This document shows positions 1 through 5,446 of a stretch of DNA of 5,446 bases, piece by piece (within the stretch, counting starts at the first letter, position 1; every line of letters starts with the position of its first letter). The stretch covers positions 1-5,446 of the forward strand of contig JALRCK010000181.1 in assembly GCA_023262305.1 (NCBI GenBank), written 5' to 3'. The notes under the pieces are model-generated. The model saw only the letters and a program-made list of their open reading frames with translations, was not told the origin of the DNA and ran no database searches. This stretch comes from Deltaproteobacteria bacterium (lineage in GTDB: Bacteria; Bdellovibrionota_C; UBA2361; OMII01). A program made the translations under genes and the position numbers.

Positions 1-1
1 G

Positions 2-1378
2 CTACCAAACACGGCGATCGTGCTCTCCCGAAAGGCACCCCCGCCGCGCACATTACCATCTGTCCCGAACGACCCACAGATCAGCTTTTGCGGGGTGACC
101 AACTACCGCGATCGCGTGACTCAGTTCGGGTTTCGAAGATTCGACCGTCGTAGACACCTCTACGTACTGGGTAAGTCAGGCAACGGTAAGTCGTGCTTCC
201 TCGAATTGCTCGTGAAGTCTGACATCGACAACGGATTCGGATGCGCTGTGCTCGATCCGCACGGAGACCTGACGGACGAAATTCTAAAGACGATACCGAA
301 GCACAGACTCAAAGACGTGGTTATCTTCGATCCGAGCGACACCCAGCACCCACCGAGCTTCAACCCGATGATACCGATCCGACCAGAGCTGAAGGTGCGC
401 GTCATGCTCAGCTTCCTCGATACCTTCAAGAGGGTATTCGGTGATAGCTGGTCGGAGACGATGGACCATGTGCTCCGATACGCGGTGACCGCCCTTCTCA
501 ACATCCCAGGGGCAAGCATCGTTTCGCTGCGCAGACTTCTCTCAGATGAGGAGTTTAGAATTGAGGTCGTGAAACGCAGCCAAGATGAGTCGGTGCGCCG
601 GTTCTGGGAGGTCGAGTTCCCCTCTCGACGACAAGAGCTTGAGGAGGGTCCCATCTCGCAACTTCTCAACCGCCTCGATGAGCTCTTGGCGACGGACATG
701 ATCCGCAACATCCTGGGGCAGCCTACCAACACCTTTGACTTCAGAGAGTTCATCGATTCTCGCAAGATCGTACTCTTCAAAATCTCGAAGGGCGTGCTTG
801 GAGCAGAGAATGCCTCACTTCTCGGCTCGTTGATCATTTGGAAGCTGTATGAAGCGGCGATGTCTCGCGCCGATATCCCAGTCGAATCACGCCAGGACTT
901 CTACTTCTACATAGACGAGTTTCAAAACTTCGCAACACAATCGTTCGGTGAGATTTTGAGCGAGTCGCGTAAGTATCGGCTCTGCCTGACCTTTGCGAAC
1001 CAGTTTCTCGGGCAACTCCCTCCCCAGGTAAAGGAGACCGTATTCGGAAACGTCGCCAACCTGGTGTGCTTCCGAGTGGGGGCCGATGACGGTTCAACCG
1101 TGGCTCAGGAATTTAAGCCGCGATTCACTGCGGATGACCTTCTCAATCTTGCACTGCGAGATTTCTACGTGAAGATGAGTATCGATGGCGAGGTGCAAGA
1201 GGCATTTTCCGGTCGCACGTTGGACGTTGCTCGCGCGACCACCACAGAGAACTCGGCGCAAGCATGCATCGAATACTCGCGTTCAAAATACGCGCTCCCG
1301 ATCGCTGTAGCGCGGGAGCAACTCGCCCTTTCAGAGATTATGTCCCCCCGAACCATGGGCAATTTTAAAGTGGGCTAG
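2..1378 (+). CDS. TraG/TraD/VirD4-like P-loop ATPase (T4SS coupling-protein / HerA-FtsK superfamily), 5' end uncertain
   Basis: Proteins of this group are ring-forming ATPases that move DNA or protein substrates, best known as the coupling proteins of conjugation and type IV secretion. Counting from a GTG at position 20 (452 residues), the Walker A motif GKSGNGKS is at residues 51-58, after an 'RRRHLYVL' strand. A DPHG motif follows at 80-82, as is usual in this family, then 'FDPSD' near 103-107 with 'FNP' near 114-116. Walker B ends in YIDE at 297-300, followed by 'FQNF', and a sensor-like 'FANQ' lies at 325-328. The tail 'YSRSKYALP' resembles the C-terminal 'SRxRYxxP' element of related proteins. 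The frame is open to the left border (L-P-N-T-A-I before the GTG), and no Shine-Dalgarno sequence precedes the GTG, so the true start probably lies outside the window. No membrane segment is visible in the part present; VirD4-type proteins often carry one at the N-terminus. The family is certain; the substrate and partners are unknown, since no relaxase, VirB or pilus gene is in view. Confidence 0.85.
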   Translation, partial: LPNTAIVLSRKAPPPRTLPSVPNDPQISFCGVTNYRDRVTQFGFRRFDRRRHLYVLGKSGNGKSCFLELLVKSDIDNGFGCAVLDPHGDLTDEILKTIPKHRLKDVVIFDPSDTQHPPSFNPMIPIRPELKVRVMLSFLDTFKRVFGDSWSETMDHVLRYAVTALLNIPGASIVSLRRLLSDEEFRIEVVKRSQDESVRRFWEVEFPSRRQELEEGPISQLLNRLDELLATDMIRNILGQPTNTFDFREFIDSRKIVLFKISKGVLGAENASLLGSLIIWKLYEAAMSRADIPVESRQDFYFYIDEFQNFATQSFGEILSESRKYRLCLTFANQFLGQLPPQVKETVFGNVANLVCFRVGADDGSTVAQEFKPRFTADDLLNLALRDFYVKMSIDGEVQEAFSGRTLDVARATTTENSAQACIEYSRSKYALPIAVAREQLALSEIMSPRTMGNFKVG

Positions 1379-1666
1379 CAGGGTGGTGAAACTCACGGAT
1401 CGCAAGCACCAAACAAAATCACCGTTCTAGTCCTATCCCCTAGCGCCCCGGAAGCTCTCCGATAAGGTATTGAGAATACATACCGACGTCCTCTTTTTTC
1501 AAAATCCCATTGGTCCTTTACCCATCAGAAGGTCGATACTGAAAGGGCGGGAGCAGCGGGAGGAATCGTTAGGCAATCTAACAAGTAAGGAGCCTGCGGA
1601 ACCTTCAGGCGATTTTCGTGTCGCCGTGGTATCTACAGCTCCCCTTGTAACACGCAGGATGCACTC
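1379..1666 (+). other. Non-coding stretch and putative structured leader before the dehydrogenase gene
   Basis: No convincing gene lies in these 288 bases. Just after the ATPase stop there is only a four-base-pair hairpin (1386-1396) without a T-tract, so no intrinsic terminator is evident there; an isolated T6 run occurs at 1494-1499 without a good stem before it. A weak sigma-70-like pair, TTGGTC (1510-1515) and GATACT (1535-1540), has a 19-base spacer and is only suggestive. From about 1541 the sequence becomes purine-rich and is followed by three short hairpins: 1568-1572 with 1578-1582, 1592-1596 with 1606-1610, and 1608-1612 with 1621-1625. The last two share bases 1608-1610, so they cannot form together. 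I do not recognise a named riboswitch class. A regulatory leader is an inference from structure and position only. Confidence 0.3.
1656..1659 (+). promoter_or_regulatory. Ribosome binding site of the dehydrogenase gene
   Basis: AGGA lies seven bases before the ATG at 1667, a normal Shine-Dalgarno distance, and it supports that start codon. A second ATG at 1659 overlaps this site but reads only Met-His-Ser before a TGA at 1668-1670 that overlaps the real start codon. Confidence 0.6.
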
Positions 1667-2773
1667 ATGAGAAACGTCGCGCTCGTTGGAGCAGGAAAGA
1701 TTGGTGAGACGATCACCGCGCTCTTCGCTGCGTCGGGCCGGTACAGGGTCAAGGTGCTCGACTCAGACCTGAAACGCGCAGAGCTCGTTACGAATAAGCG
1801 AAGCTCGTGTGAGGCTCATCACGTTGACCTCAATAACAGCACCGCATTCAAGAAACTCATCTCCGACTGTGAGGTCGTTATCAGCGCCCTCCCCTTTTTT
1901 TGCAACAAAGCAGTGGCCCAAGCTGCTCACGACCTTGGAATTCATTACGCCGATCTCACCGAGGACGTTGAGACTTCAAAGTTTATCGCCCAACTGGCTC
2001 AAAATTCCCGATCATGCTTCATGCCGCAATGCGGTCTCGCACCGGGGTTTATCAGCATCACCGCCGCCCACCTCGTTGGACTATTCGATAGCGTAGAGTC
2101 CCTCAAGCTCCGCGTTGGCGCTCTCCCGATGTATCCAACGAATCGATTGATGTACAACCTCACATGGTCGACCGATGGTCTCATCAACGAATACTGCAAT
2201 CCGTGTGATGTAATTCAAGGCGGCTCGCGCATCTCCGTTCCGGCGCTGGAAGGACTTGAGCGCTTCTCACTCGATGGAGATGAGTACGAGGCATTCAACA
2301 CCTCCGGCGGTCTCGGAACGCTGGGCGATGCACTGCACGGTAAGGTTAGTGAGCTCAACTACAAAACGATTCGCTACCCGGGACACCGAGATCTTGTTGC
2401 CTTCCTCCTCCACGATTTGAAGTTCATCAATGACCGAGATGGCCTCAAGAAGGTCTTCGAACGCAGCATTCCTTCGACCGGTCAGGATAAATGCATCATC
2501 TTTGTGGAAGCCTCCGGCACACTCAAAGGGGTCAAAACACAAAAGACCTACGCCAGTAGCGTCTACAACCAGATAGTCGGCGGAACCCATTTCAGCGCGA
2601 TTCAGGTGACGACAGCGGCCGGCATCTGCGCTCCGGTCGATCTCCTACTCTCGGGAGCGATCGGAAAGAAGTCAGGCTTTATCAGAGCCGAGGATGTGGC
2701 TCTTCCCGATTTCCTCGCCAATGAATTTGGCAAGCTGTGCCGCGATGATCGAGCTTTACGAGGGATTTCCTAG
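1667..2773 (+). CDS. Saccharopine dehydrogenase-family oxidoreductase, probable lysine 6-dehydrogenase
   Basis: This 368-residue protein is predicted to be a cytosolic NAD(P)-dependent enzyme acting on lysine or a lysine derivative. Lysine 6-dehydrogenases oxidise the side-chain amine to allysine, which cyclises to piperideine-6-carboxylate; saccharopine dehydrogenases act on the lysine-glutarate adduct. The N-terminal Rossmann fold has GAGKIG at residues 8-13 and an acidic residue (D32) at the end of the second strand, which favours NAD over NADP. Family landmarks follow: 'SALP' at 73-76, 'YADLTED' at 94-100, 'CGLAPG' at 122-127, 'TWSTDGLINEY' at 166-176, 'FNTSGGLGTL' at 210-219 and 'KTIRYPGH' at 233-240. 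The length, and the fact that 'TSGG' is followed directly by 'LGTL', fit lysine 6-dehydrogenase better than the longer yeast-type saccharopine reductase, but substrate cannot be settled by eye. The ATG is supported by AGGA seven bases upstream. The gene converges on the ornithine aminotransferase gene, so shared metabolism is plausible but shared transcription is not. Confidence 0.8.
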   Translation: MRNVALVGAGKIGETITALFAASGRYRVKVLDSDLKRAELVTNKRSSCEAHHVDLNNSTAFKKLISDCEVVISALPFFCNKAVAQAAHDLGIHYADLTEDVETSKFIAQLAQNSRSCFMPQCGLAPGFISITAAHLVGLFDSVESLKLRVGALPMYPTNRLMYNLTWSTDGLINEYCNPCDVIQGGSRISVPALEGLERFSLDGDEYEAFNTSGGLGTLGDALHGKVSELNYKTIRYPGHRDLVAFLLHDLKFINDRDGLKKVFERSIPSTGQDKCIIFVEASGTLKGVKTQKTYASSVYNQIVGGTHFSAIQVTTAAGICAPVDLLLSGAIGKKSGFIRAEDVALPDFLANEFGKLCRDDRALRGIS

Positions 2774-2814
2774 CAGCCCACTCTATTCCTCGAGAGGATG
2801 ACGTGCTGCCGCGA

Positions 2815-2837
2815 CTCTGCACCACCCTGGGACAGAG
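2815..2837. other. Weak hairpin in the convergent gap
   Basis: The 101-base gap between the two convergent stop codons contains CTCTG (2815-2819) and CAGAG (2833-2837) around a 13-base loop, and a second small palindromic stem around CTCGAG (2786-2797). Neither is followed by a T-tract on either strand, so a standard rho-independent terminator is not supported. The position between converging genes is where a bidirectional transcript end would be expected. Confidence 0.2.
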
Positions 2838-2874
2838 CACAAACATCTATACGCCACGCCTGTAACGCAATCAC

Positions 2875-4089
2875 TCACCGGTCGCCCAGCACCCGCTCAA
2901 ACCTCTCAAGCCCCAAGTCGAGCTCCTCTTTGGTGATGGTGAGAGGGGGAGCAACGCGCAGGGTCTGCATCCGCGTGTCTTTGCAGAGCAGGCCTTCATA
3001 CTTGAGCTTCTTGCAAAAATCTTTCGCAGTGCCCGCTGCAGGATCGATATCAATTCCGATCATCAACCCCCGTCCGCGAACCTGTTTGACGACCTTTGAC
3101 TTCATCGCCCGCAAACGCTTGACGGCATACGCCCCAAGCTCAGCGGCGCGCTCATGAGGCTTCTCCTCATTGATGAGAGCTATAACCTCACGAGCGATAG
3201 CACACGCAAAGGGCGCGCCGCCAAACGTTGAGCCGTGCGAGCCTGGGGTGAATACCCTCATGATCTCGTCGTTGGCGGCAATACTTGAGATCGGAACGAT
3301 CCCTCCACCCAAAGACTTGGCTAAAATGAGGATATCGGGCTCCACATTTTCATGTTCACATGCAAACACCCTGCCGGTGCGACACATCCCAGTTTGAATT
3401 TCATCGGCTATGAAGAGCACGTTGTGTCGCGTGCAACTCTCTCGAACTTTCGCCAGAAATCCATCGGGTGGAATTATCACACCTCCCTCACCTTGGATCG
3501 GCTCAACCATGACCGCCGCAGTATGCGGTGTGATCGCTGCCTCAACCGCTGCAGCATCACCGAACGGAATACTTACAAAACCCGGCGTATATGGACCAAA
3601 CCCTTGGCGACTATCCTCAGCCGTGCTGAAGCTCACGATCGTCGTGGTGCGACCGTGGAAATTCCCCTCAAATGTCAGAATCTCTGCCCTGTTCTCCGGT
3701 ATCCCTTTGACCTCATACGCCCACTTGCGCGCTGCTTTGATGGAGGTCTCAACAGCCTCGGCCCCTGAATTCATGATCAGGACCTTGTCTTTGCGACAGA
3801 ATGCCGCAAGCTCCCTGGCGAGATCTGCGAACGCCTCTGAAAAGAACGCGCGAGAGGTTAAGGTCAGAATATCGAGCTGCTGGTGGGCAGCCCGGGTGAT
3901 TCGTTCGTTGCGATGACCAAAATTCAACGCACCATACGCGCTGAGGAAGTCGAGGTAACGGTGTCCATCAACGTCCTCAACCCAGACCCCGCTCCCGCTT
4001 TTAATGACGATAGGAAGGGGCGCGTAGTTGTGCGCCGCGAACCGTTCGGTCTGCTCAATAAGTCTCTTTGTTCGCTCATCGTGAACCAT
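2875..4089 (-). CDS. rocD: Ornithine aminotransferase (ornithine--oxo-acid transaminase)
   Basis: The predicted cytosolic, PLP-dependent enzyme transfers the side-chain amino group of ornithine to 2-oxoglutarate, giving glutamate-5-semialdehyde (pyrroline-5-carboxylate) and glutamate. At 404 residues it has the full class III aminotransferase length. PLP-site landmarks are 'NSGAEA' at 107-112, 'FHGR' at 144-147, 'EPIQGE' at 196-201, 'ADEIQTG' at 228-234 with D229, and the Schiff-base lysine K258 in 'LAKSLGGG'. Ornithine-type substrate determinants known from the human enzyme appear conserved: 'HNYAPLP' with Y22 (human Tyr55), 'SAYGALN' with Y52 (human Tyr85), 'TSRAF' at 78-82, R147 (human Arg180), E201 (human Glu235) and R378 (human Arg413). 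An oddity is 'QGEGG', where ornithine aminotransferases usually have 'QGEAG'; the glycine form is common in acetylornithine and GABA aminotransferases. The ATG at 4089 is the only standard in-frame start nearby, yet the strong purine block upstream is about 20 bases away, so initiation may use a weaker site. asnS lies 55 bases upstream on the same strand. Confidence 0.87.
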   Translation of the reverse strand: MVHDERTKRLIEQTERFAAHNYAPLPIVIKSGSGVWVEDVDGHRYLDFLSAYGALNFGHRNERITRAAHQQLDILTLTSRAFFSEAFADLARELAAFCRKDKVLIMNSGAEAVETSIKAARKWAYEVKGIPENRAEILTFEGNFHGRTTTIVSFSTAEDSRQGFGPYTPGFVSIPFGDAAAVEAAITPHTAAVMVEPIQGEGGVIIPPDGFLAKVRESCTRHNVLFIADEIQTGMCRTGRVFACEHENVEPDILILAKSLGGGIVPISSIAANDEIMRVFTPGSHGSTFGGAPFACAIAREVIALINEEKPHERAAELGAYAVKRLRAMKSKVVKQVRGRGLMIGIDIDPAAGTAKDFCKKLKYEGLLCKDTRMQTLRVAPPLTITKEELDLGLERFERVLGDR

Positions 4090-4100
4090 CGCTCGACCGT

Positions 4101-4141
4101 AAAAAACCTCTCCTCCTAGTATAACCTAGGTCGCTGAGGAG
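4101..4141 (-). terminator. Possible rho-independent terminator of asnS, overlapping the rocD leader
   Basis: Read on the minus strand, CTCCT (4141-4137), a six-base bulge, and CCTAG (4130-4126) pair across a six-base loop with CTAGG (4119-4115) and AGGAG (4114-4110). Three bases later a run of six T follows (4106-4101). This ten-base-pair interrupted stem plus T-tract sits directly after the asnS stop codon, where a terminator would be expected. The stem is AT-containing and bulged, so it may be weak or allow read-through into rocD. The same arm holds the AGGAGGAG purine block, so the fold could instead hide a ribosome binding site. Confidence 0.35.
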
Positions 4142-4147
4142 TGCCTA
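4118..4147 (-). promoter_or_regulatory. Possible sigma-70-type promoter for rocD
   Basis: On the minus strand TATACT (4123-4118) matches five of six bases of the -10 consensus, and TAGGCA (4147-4142) matches four of six of the -35 consensus, with an 18-base spacer. Transcription would start near 4111, leaving a leader of about 20 bases before the ATG at 4089. The -10 lies in the loop and arm of the inverted repeat described for the terminator, so the two readings compete. This is a pattern match only. Confidence 0.3.
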
Positions 4148-5446
4148 AAACTTTGCGAATCCAGGGAAGCGCGGGAATGCGATAACATCTCGGATATTTG
4201 TCATACCGGTGAGGTACATAAGCAACCGTTCAAAGCCGAGCCCGAATCCGGAGTGAGGCACCGTTCCAAATTTGCGCAGCTCGAGGTACCACCAGTACAC
4301 CTTCTCATCGAGTCCCATCGCGCGAATCTTCTCAAGGAGCACGTCGTGCCGCTCTTCACGTTGAGAGCCTCCAACGATCTCTCCCAAACGAGGAACGAGC
4401 ACATCCATGGCTCGAACGGTCTTTCCATCCTCGTTAAGCCGCATGTAAAACGCCTTGATATCCTTTGGGTAGTTAACGACCGTGACAGGTCCCTTCACGT
4501 ACTCATCCGTGAGGAACCGCTCGTGCTCGGATTGAAGGTCAATGCCCCACGTCACAGGGTACTCAAAGGTTCGACCGCTCTGCTCAAGCACCTTGATAGC
4601 ATCGGTATAGTCGATCGTTGTGAACGGAGTCTCAGCGACTCGACGCAAATTCTCCAAGTGCCCCGGTTGAGCCCACTCCTGCGAGGCGAGGAACTCAAGC
4701 TCTGGTGATGACGTTTCGAGAACCTGCCTCAACACATCCTGCACAAACTCTTGGGCGAGACGCTTATTATCCTCAAGCTCATAGAAAGCCATCTCAGGCT
4801 CAATCATCCAGAATTCAGCGAGGTGGCGAGTCGTGTTTGAGTTCTCTGCTCTGAAGGTTGGTCCAAAGGTGTATATCTTCGAGAGCCCCATCGCACAGAT
4901 CTCCCCCTCAAGCTGCCCGGAGACCGTAAGGCTCGCCGGCTCCTTAAAGAAGTCTTGAGAGAAATCCACCTTGCCATTCACGCGTGGCGGGTTCTCTGGA
5001 TCAAGGGTTGAGACATGAAACATCTCTCCTGCTCCCTCACAATCGGAGGTGCTGATGATCGGAGTGTTAAGATAAAAGAATCCACGCTCAGTAAAGAACT
5101 TGTGCACCGCAAACGCAGCAGCGGAGCGCACCCGCAGAACCGAACCCATCGTTGCCGTTCGAGGTCTCAGGTGAAGTTGCTCTCGGAGGAACTCTAAGGT
5201 GTGTCCCTTCTTTTGAAGTGGGTAGCTCTCGGGGTCGGCCTCTCCTACGAGCTCAAGTGATTTCACCTGAAACTCATACTTTTGCCCCTTGGCTGGAGAG
5301 AGCACGAGCTCCCCAGAGACCTTAATCGAGGCGCCCGTAGAGAGCTTTGAGGCGATATCAGCGTACCCTGCGAGTTGCGGGTCGACGACGAGTTGAAGAT
5401 TAGAGACAGAGGTCCCATCGTAGAGCTCGATGAACGACACCCGCTT
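4145..5446 (-). CDS. asnS: Asparaginyl-tRNA synthetase, N-terminus cut by window edge
   Basis: This cytosolic class II synthetase charges tRNA-Asn with asparagine using ATP. The window holds 433 residues to the stop at 4147-4145; by comparison with the E. coli protein, about 33 N-terminal residues lie beyond the right edge, and the frame runs open to that edge (K-R-V-S-F). The N-terminal part is the OB-fold anticodon-binding domain. The catalytic domain shows class II motif 1 around 'TPIISTSDCEGAGEMF', the AsnRS-type 'LTVSGQL', motif 2 'FRAENSNTTRHLAEFW', the 'GGSQREER' segment, and motif 3 'GFGLGFERLL' near the C-terminus. 'ENSNT' and 'VSGQL' separate it from aspartyl- and lysyl-tRNA synthetases. 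No key residue seems missing. The presence of a full AsnRS means the cell can make Asn-tRNA directly rather than depending only on tRNA-dependent amidation. rocD follows 55 bases downstream on the same strand. Confidence 0.96.
   Translation of the reverse strand, partial: KRVSFIELYDGTSVSNLQLVVDPQLAGYADIASKLSTGASIKVSGELVLSPAKGQKYEFQVKSLELVGEADPESYPLQKKGHTLEFLREQLHLRPRTATMGSVLRVRSAAAFAVHKFFTERGFFYLNTPIISTSDCEGAGEMFHVSTLDPENPPRVNGKVDFSQDFFKEPASLTVSGQLEGEICAMGLSKIYTFGPTFRAENSNTTRHLAEFWMIEPEMAFYELEDNKRLAQEFVQDVLRQVLETSSPELEFLASQEWAQPGHLENLRRVAETPFTTIDYTDAIKVLEQSGRTFEYPVTWGIDLQSEHERFLTDEYVKGPVTVVNYPKDIKAFYMRLNEDGKTVRAMDVLVPRLGEIVGGSQREERHDVLLEKIRAMGLDEKVYWWYLELRKFGTVPHSGFGLGFERLLMYLTGMTNIRDVIAFPRFPGFAKF

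Noticed and set aside
160..837. A 225-codon open frame on the minus strand inside the ATPase gene
   Set aside because: It lies wholly opposite a gene with clear family motifs, and its translation is serine- and arginine-rich with no recognisable domain, as expected for an antisense shadow.
1494..1499. T6 run after the ATPase gene as an intrinsic terminator
   Set aside because: No stable stem ends just before the run; the nearest small stem near 1450-1461 is too short and about 30 bases away.
1541..1666. Lysine, glycine or cyclic-di-GMP riboswitch in the dehydrogenase leader
   Set aside because: The lysine riboswitch would suit the gene, but its long five-helix core and conserved junction sequences are absent. 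The GCGGAACC segment is only a loose resemblance to other classes.
1667..2773. Homoserine dehydrogenase or another general Rossmann-fold reductase
   Set aside because: The combination of 'CGLAPG', 'TWSTDGLINEY' and 'KTIRYPGH' is specific to the saccharopine/lysine dehydrogenase family.
3410..3916. A 168-codon plus-strand frame, with neighbouring shorter frames, opposite the aminotransferase gene
   Set aside because: Its whole length is antisense to the well-supported rocD coding sequence, and the translation is low in complexity and matches no family I know.
4253..4708. A 151-codon plus-strand frame opposite asnS
   Set aside because: It overlaps the conserved catalytic domain of asnS, including class-specific motifs, and shows no domain of its own.
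5438..5440. GTG at the right edge as the start of asnS
   Set aside because: It falls inside the conserved OB-fold (the 'SFIELYDG' strand), the frame continues to the border, and starting there would remove part of the anticodon-binding domain.

Overview
This is a bacterial window with roughly balanced GC that carries four protein-coding genes, two of them cut by or open to the window edges. The ancestry cannot be fixed from the sequence. The asparaginyl-tRNA synthetase is of the ordinary bacterial type and close to the E. coli protein in its motifs. The TraG/VirD4-like ATPase has the 'DRRRHxYVxGKxGxGKS' style that I associate with many uncultured bacterial lineages and mobile elements. The amino-acid catabolic genes argue against a strongly reduced, host-dependent genome. 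I see no RNA gene, CRISPR array, insertion sequence or transposon end.

Layout. Left edge to 1378 (+): a P-loop ATPase of the TraG/TraD/VirD4 (HerA-FtsK superfamily) type, with its reading frame still open at the left border. 1379-1666: a 288-base non-coding stretch that contains a run of small hairpins in front of the next gene. 1667-2773 (+): a saccharopine-dehydrogenase-family oxidoreductase that most resembles lysine 6-dehydrogenase. 2774-2874: a convergent gap with a weak hairpin. 2875-4089 (-): a PLP-dependent aminotransferase with the hallmark residues of ornithine aminotransferase (rocD). 4090-4144: a tight spacer with an inverted repeat, a purine-rich Shine-Dalgarno-like block and a T-tract. 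4145 to the right edge (-): asparaginyl-tRNA synthetase (asnS), missing about its first 30 residues.

How the genes fit together. The two metabolic enzymes perform parallel chemistry. The oxidoreductase probably removes the side-chain amino group of lysine (or of a lysine adduct) oxidatively, and the aminotransferase removes the side-chain amino group of ornithine. Both kinds of product are semialdehydes that cyclise (piperideine-6-carboxylate and pyrroline-5-carboxylate). They are convergent, so they are not one operon, but together they suggest a small basic-amino-acid catabolism locus. asnS and rocD lie on the same strand and may be co-transcribed, although the spacer could equally terminate one transcript and start another. 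The ATPase has no conjugation or secretion partner in view.

I do not see clear evidence for an undescribed biological system here. The best leads are the structured leader in front of the dehydrogenase, the compact asnS-rocD spacer, and the isolated coupling-protein-like ATPase.
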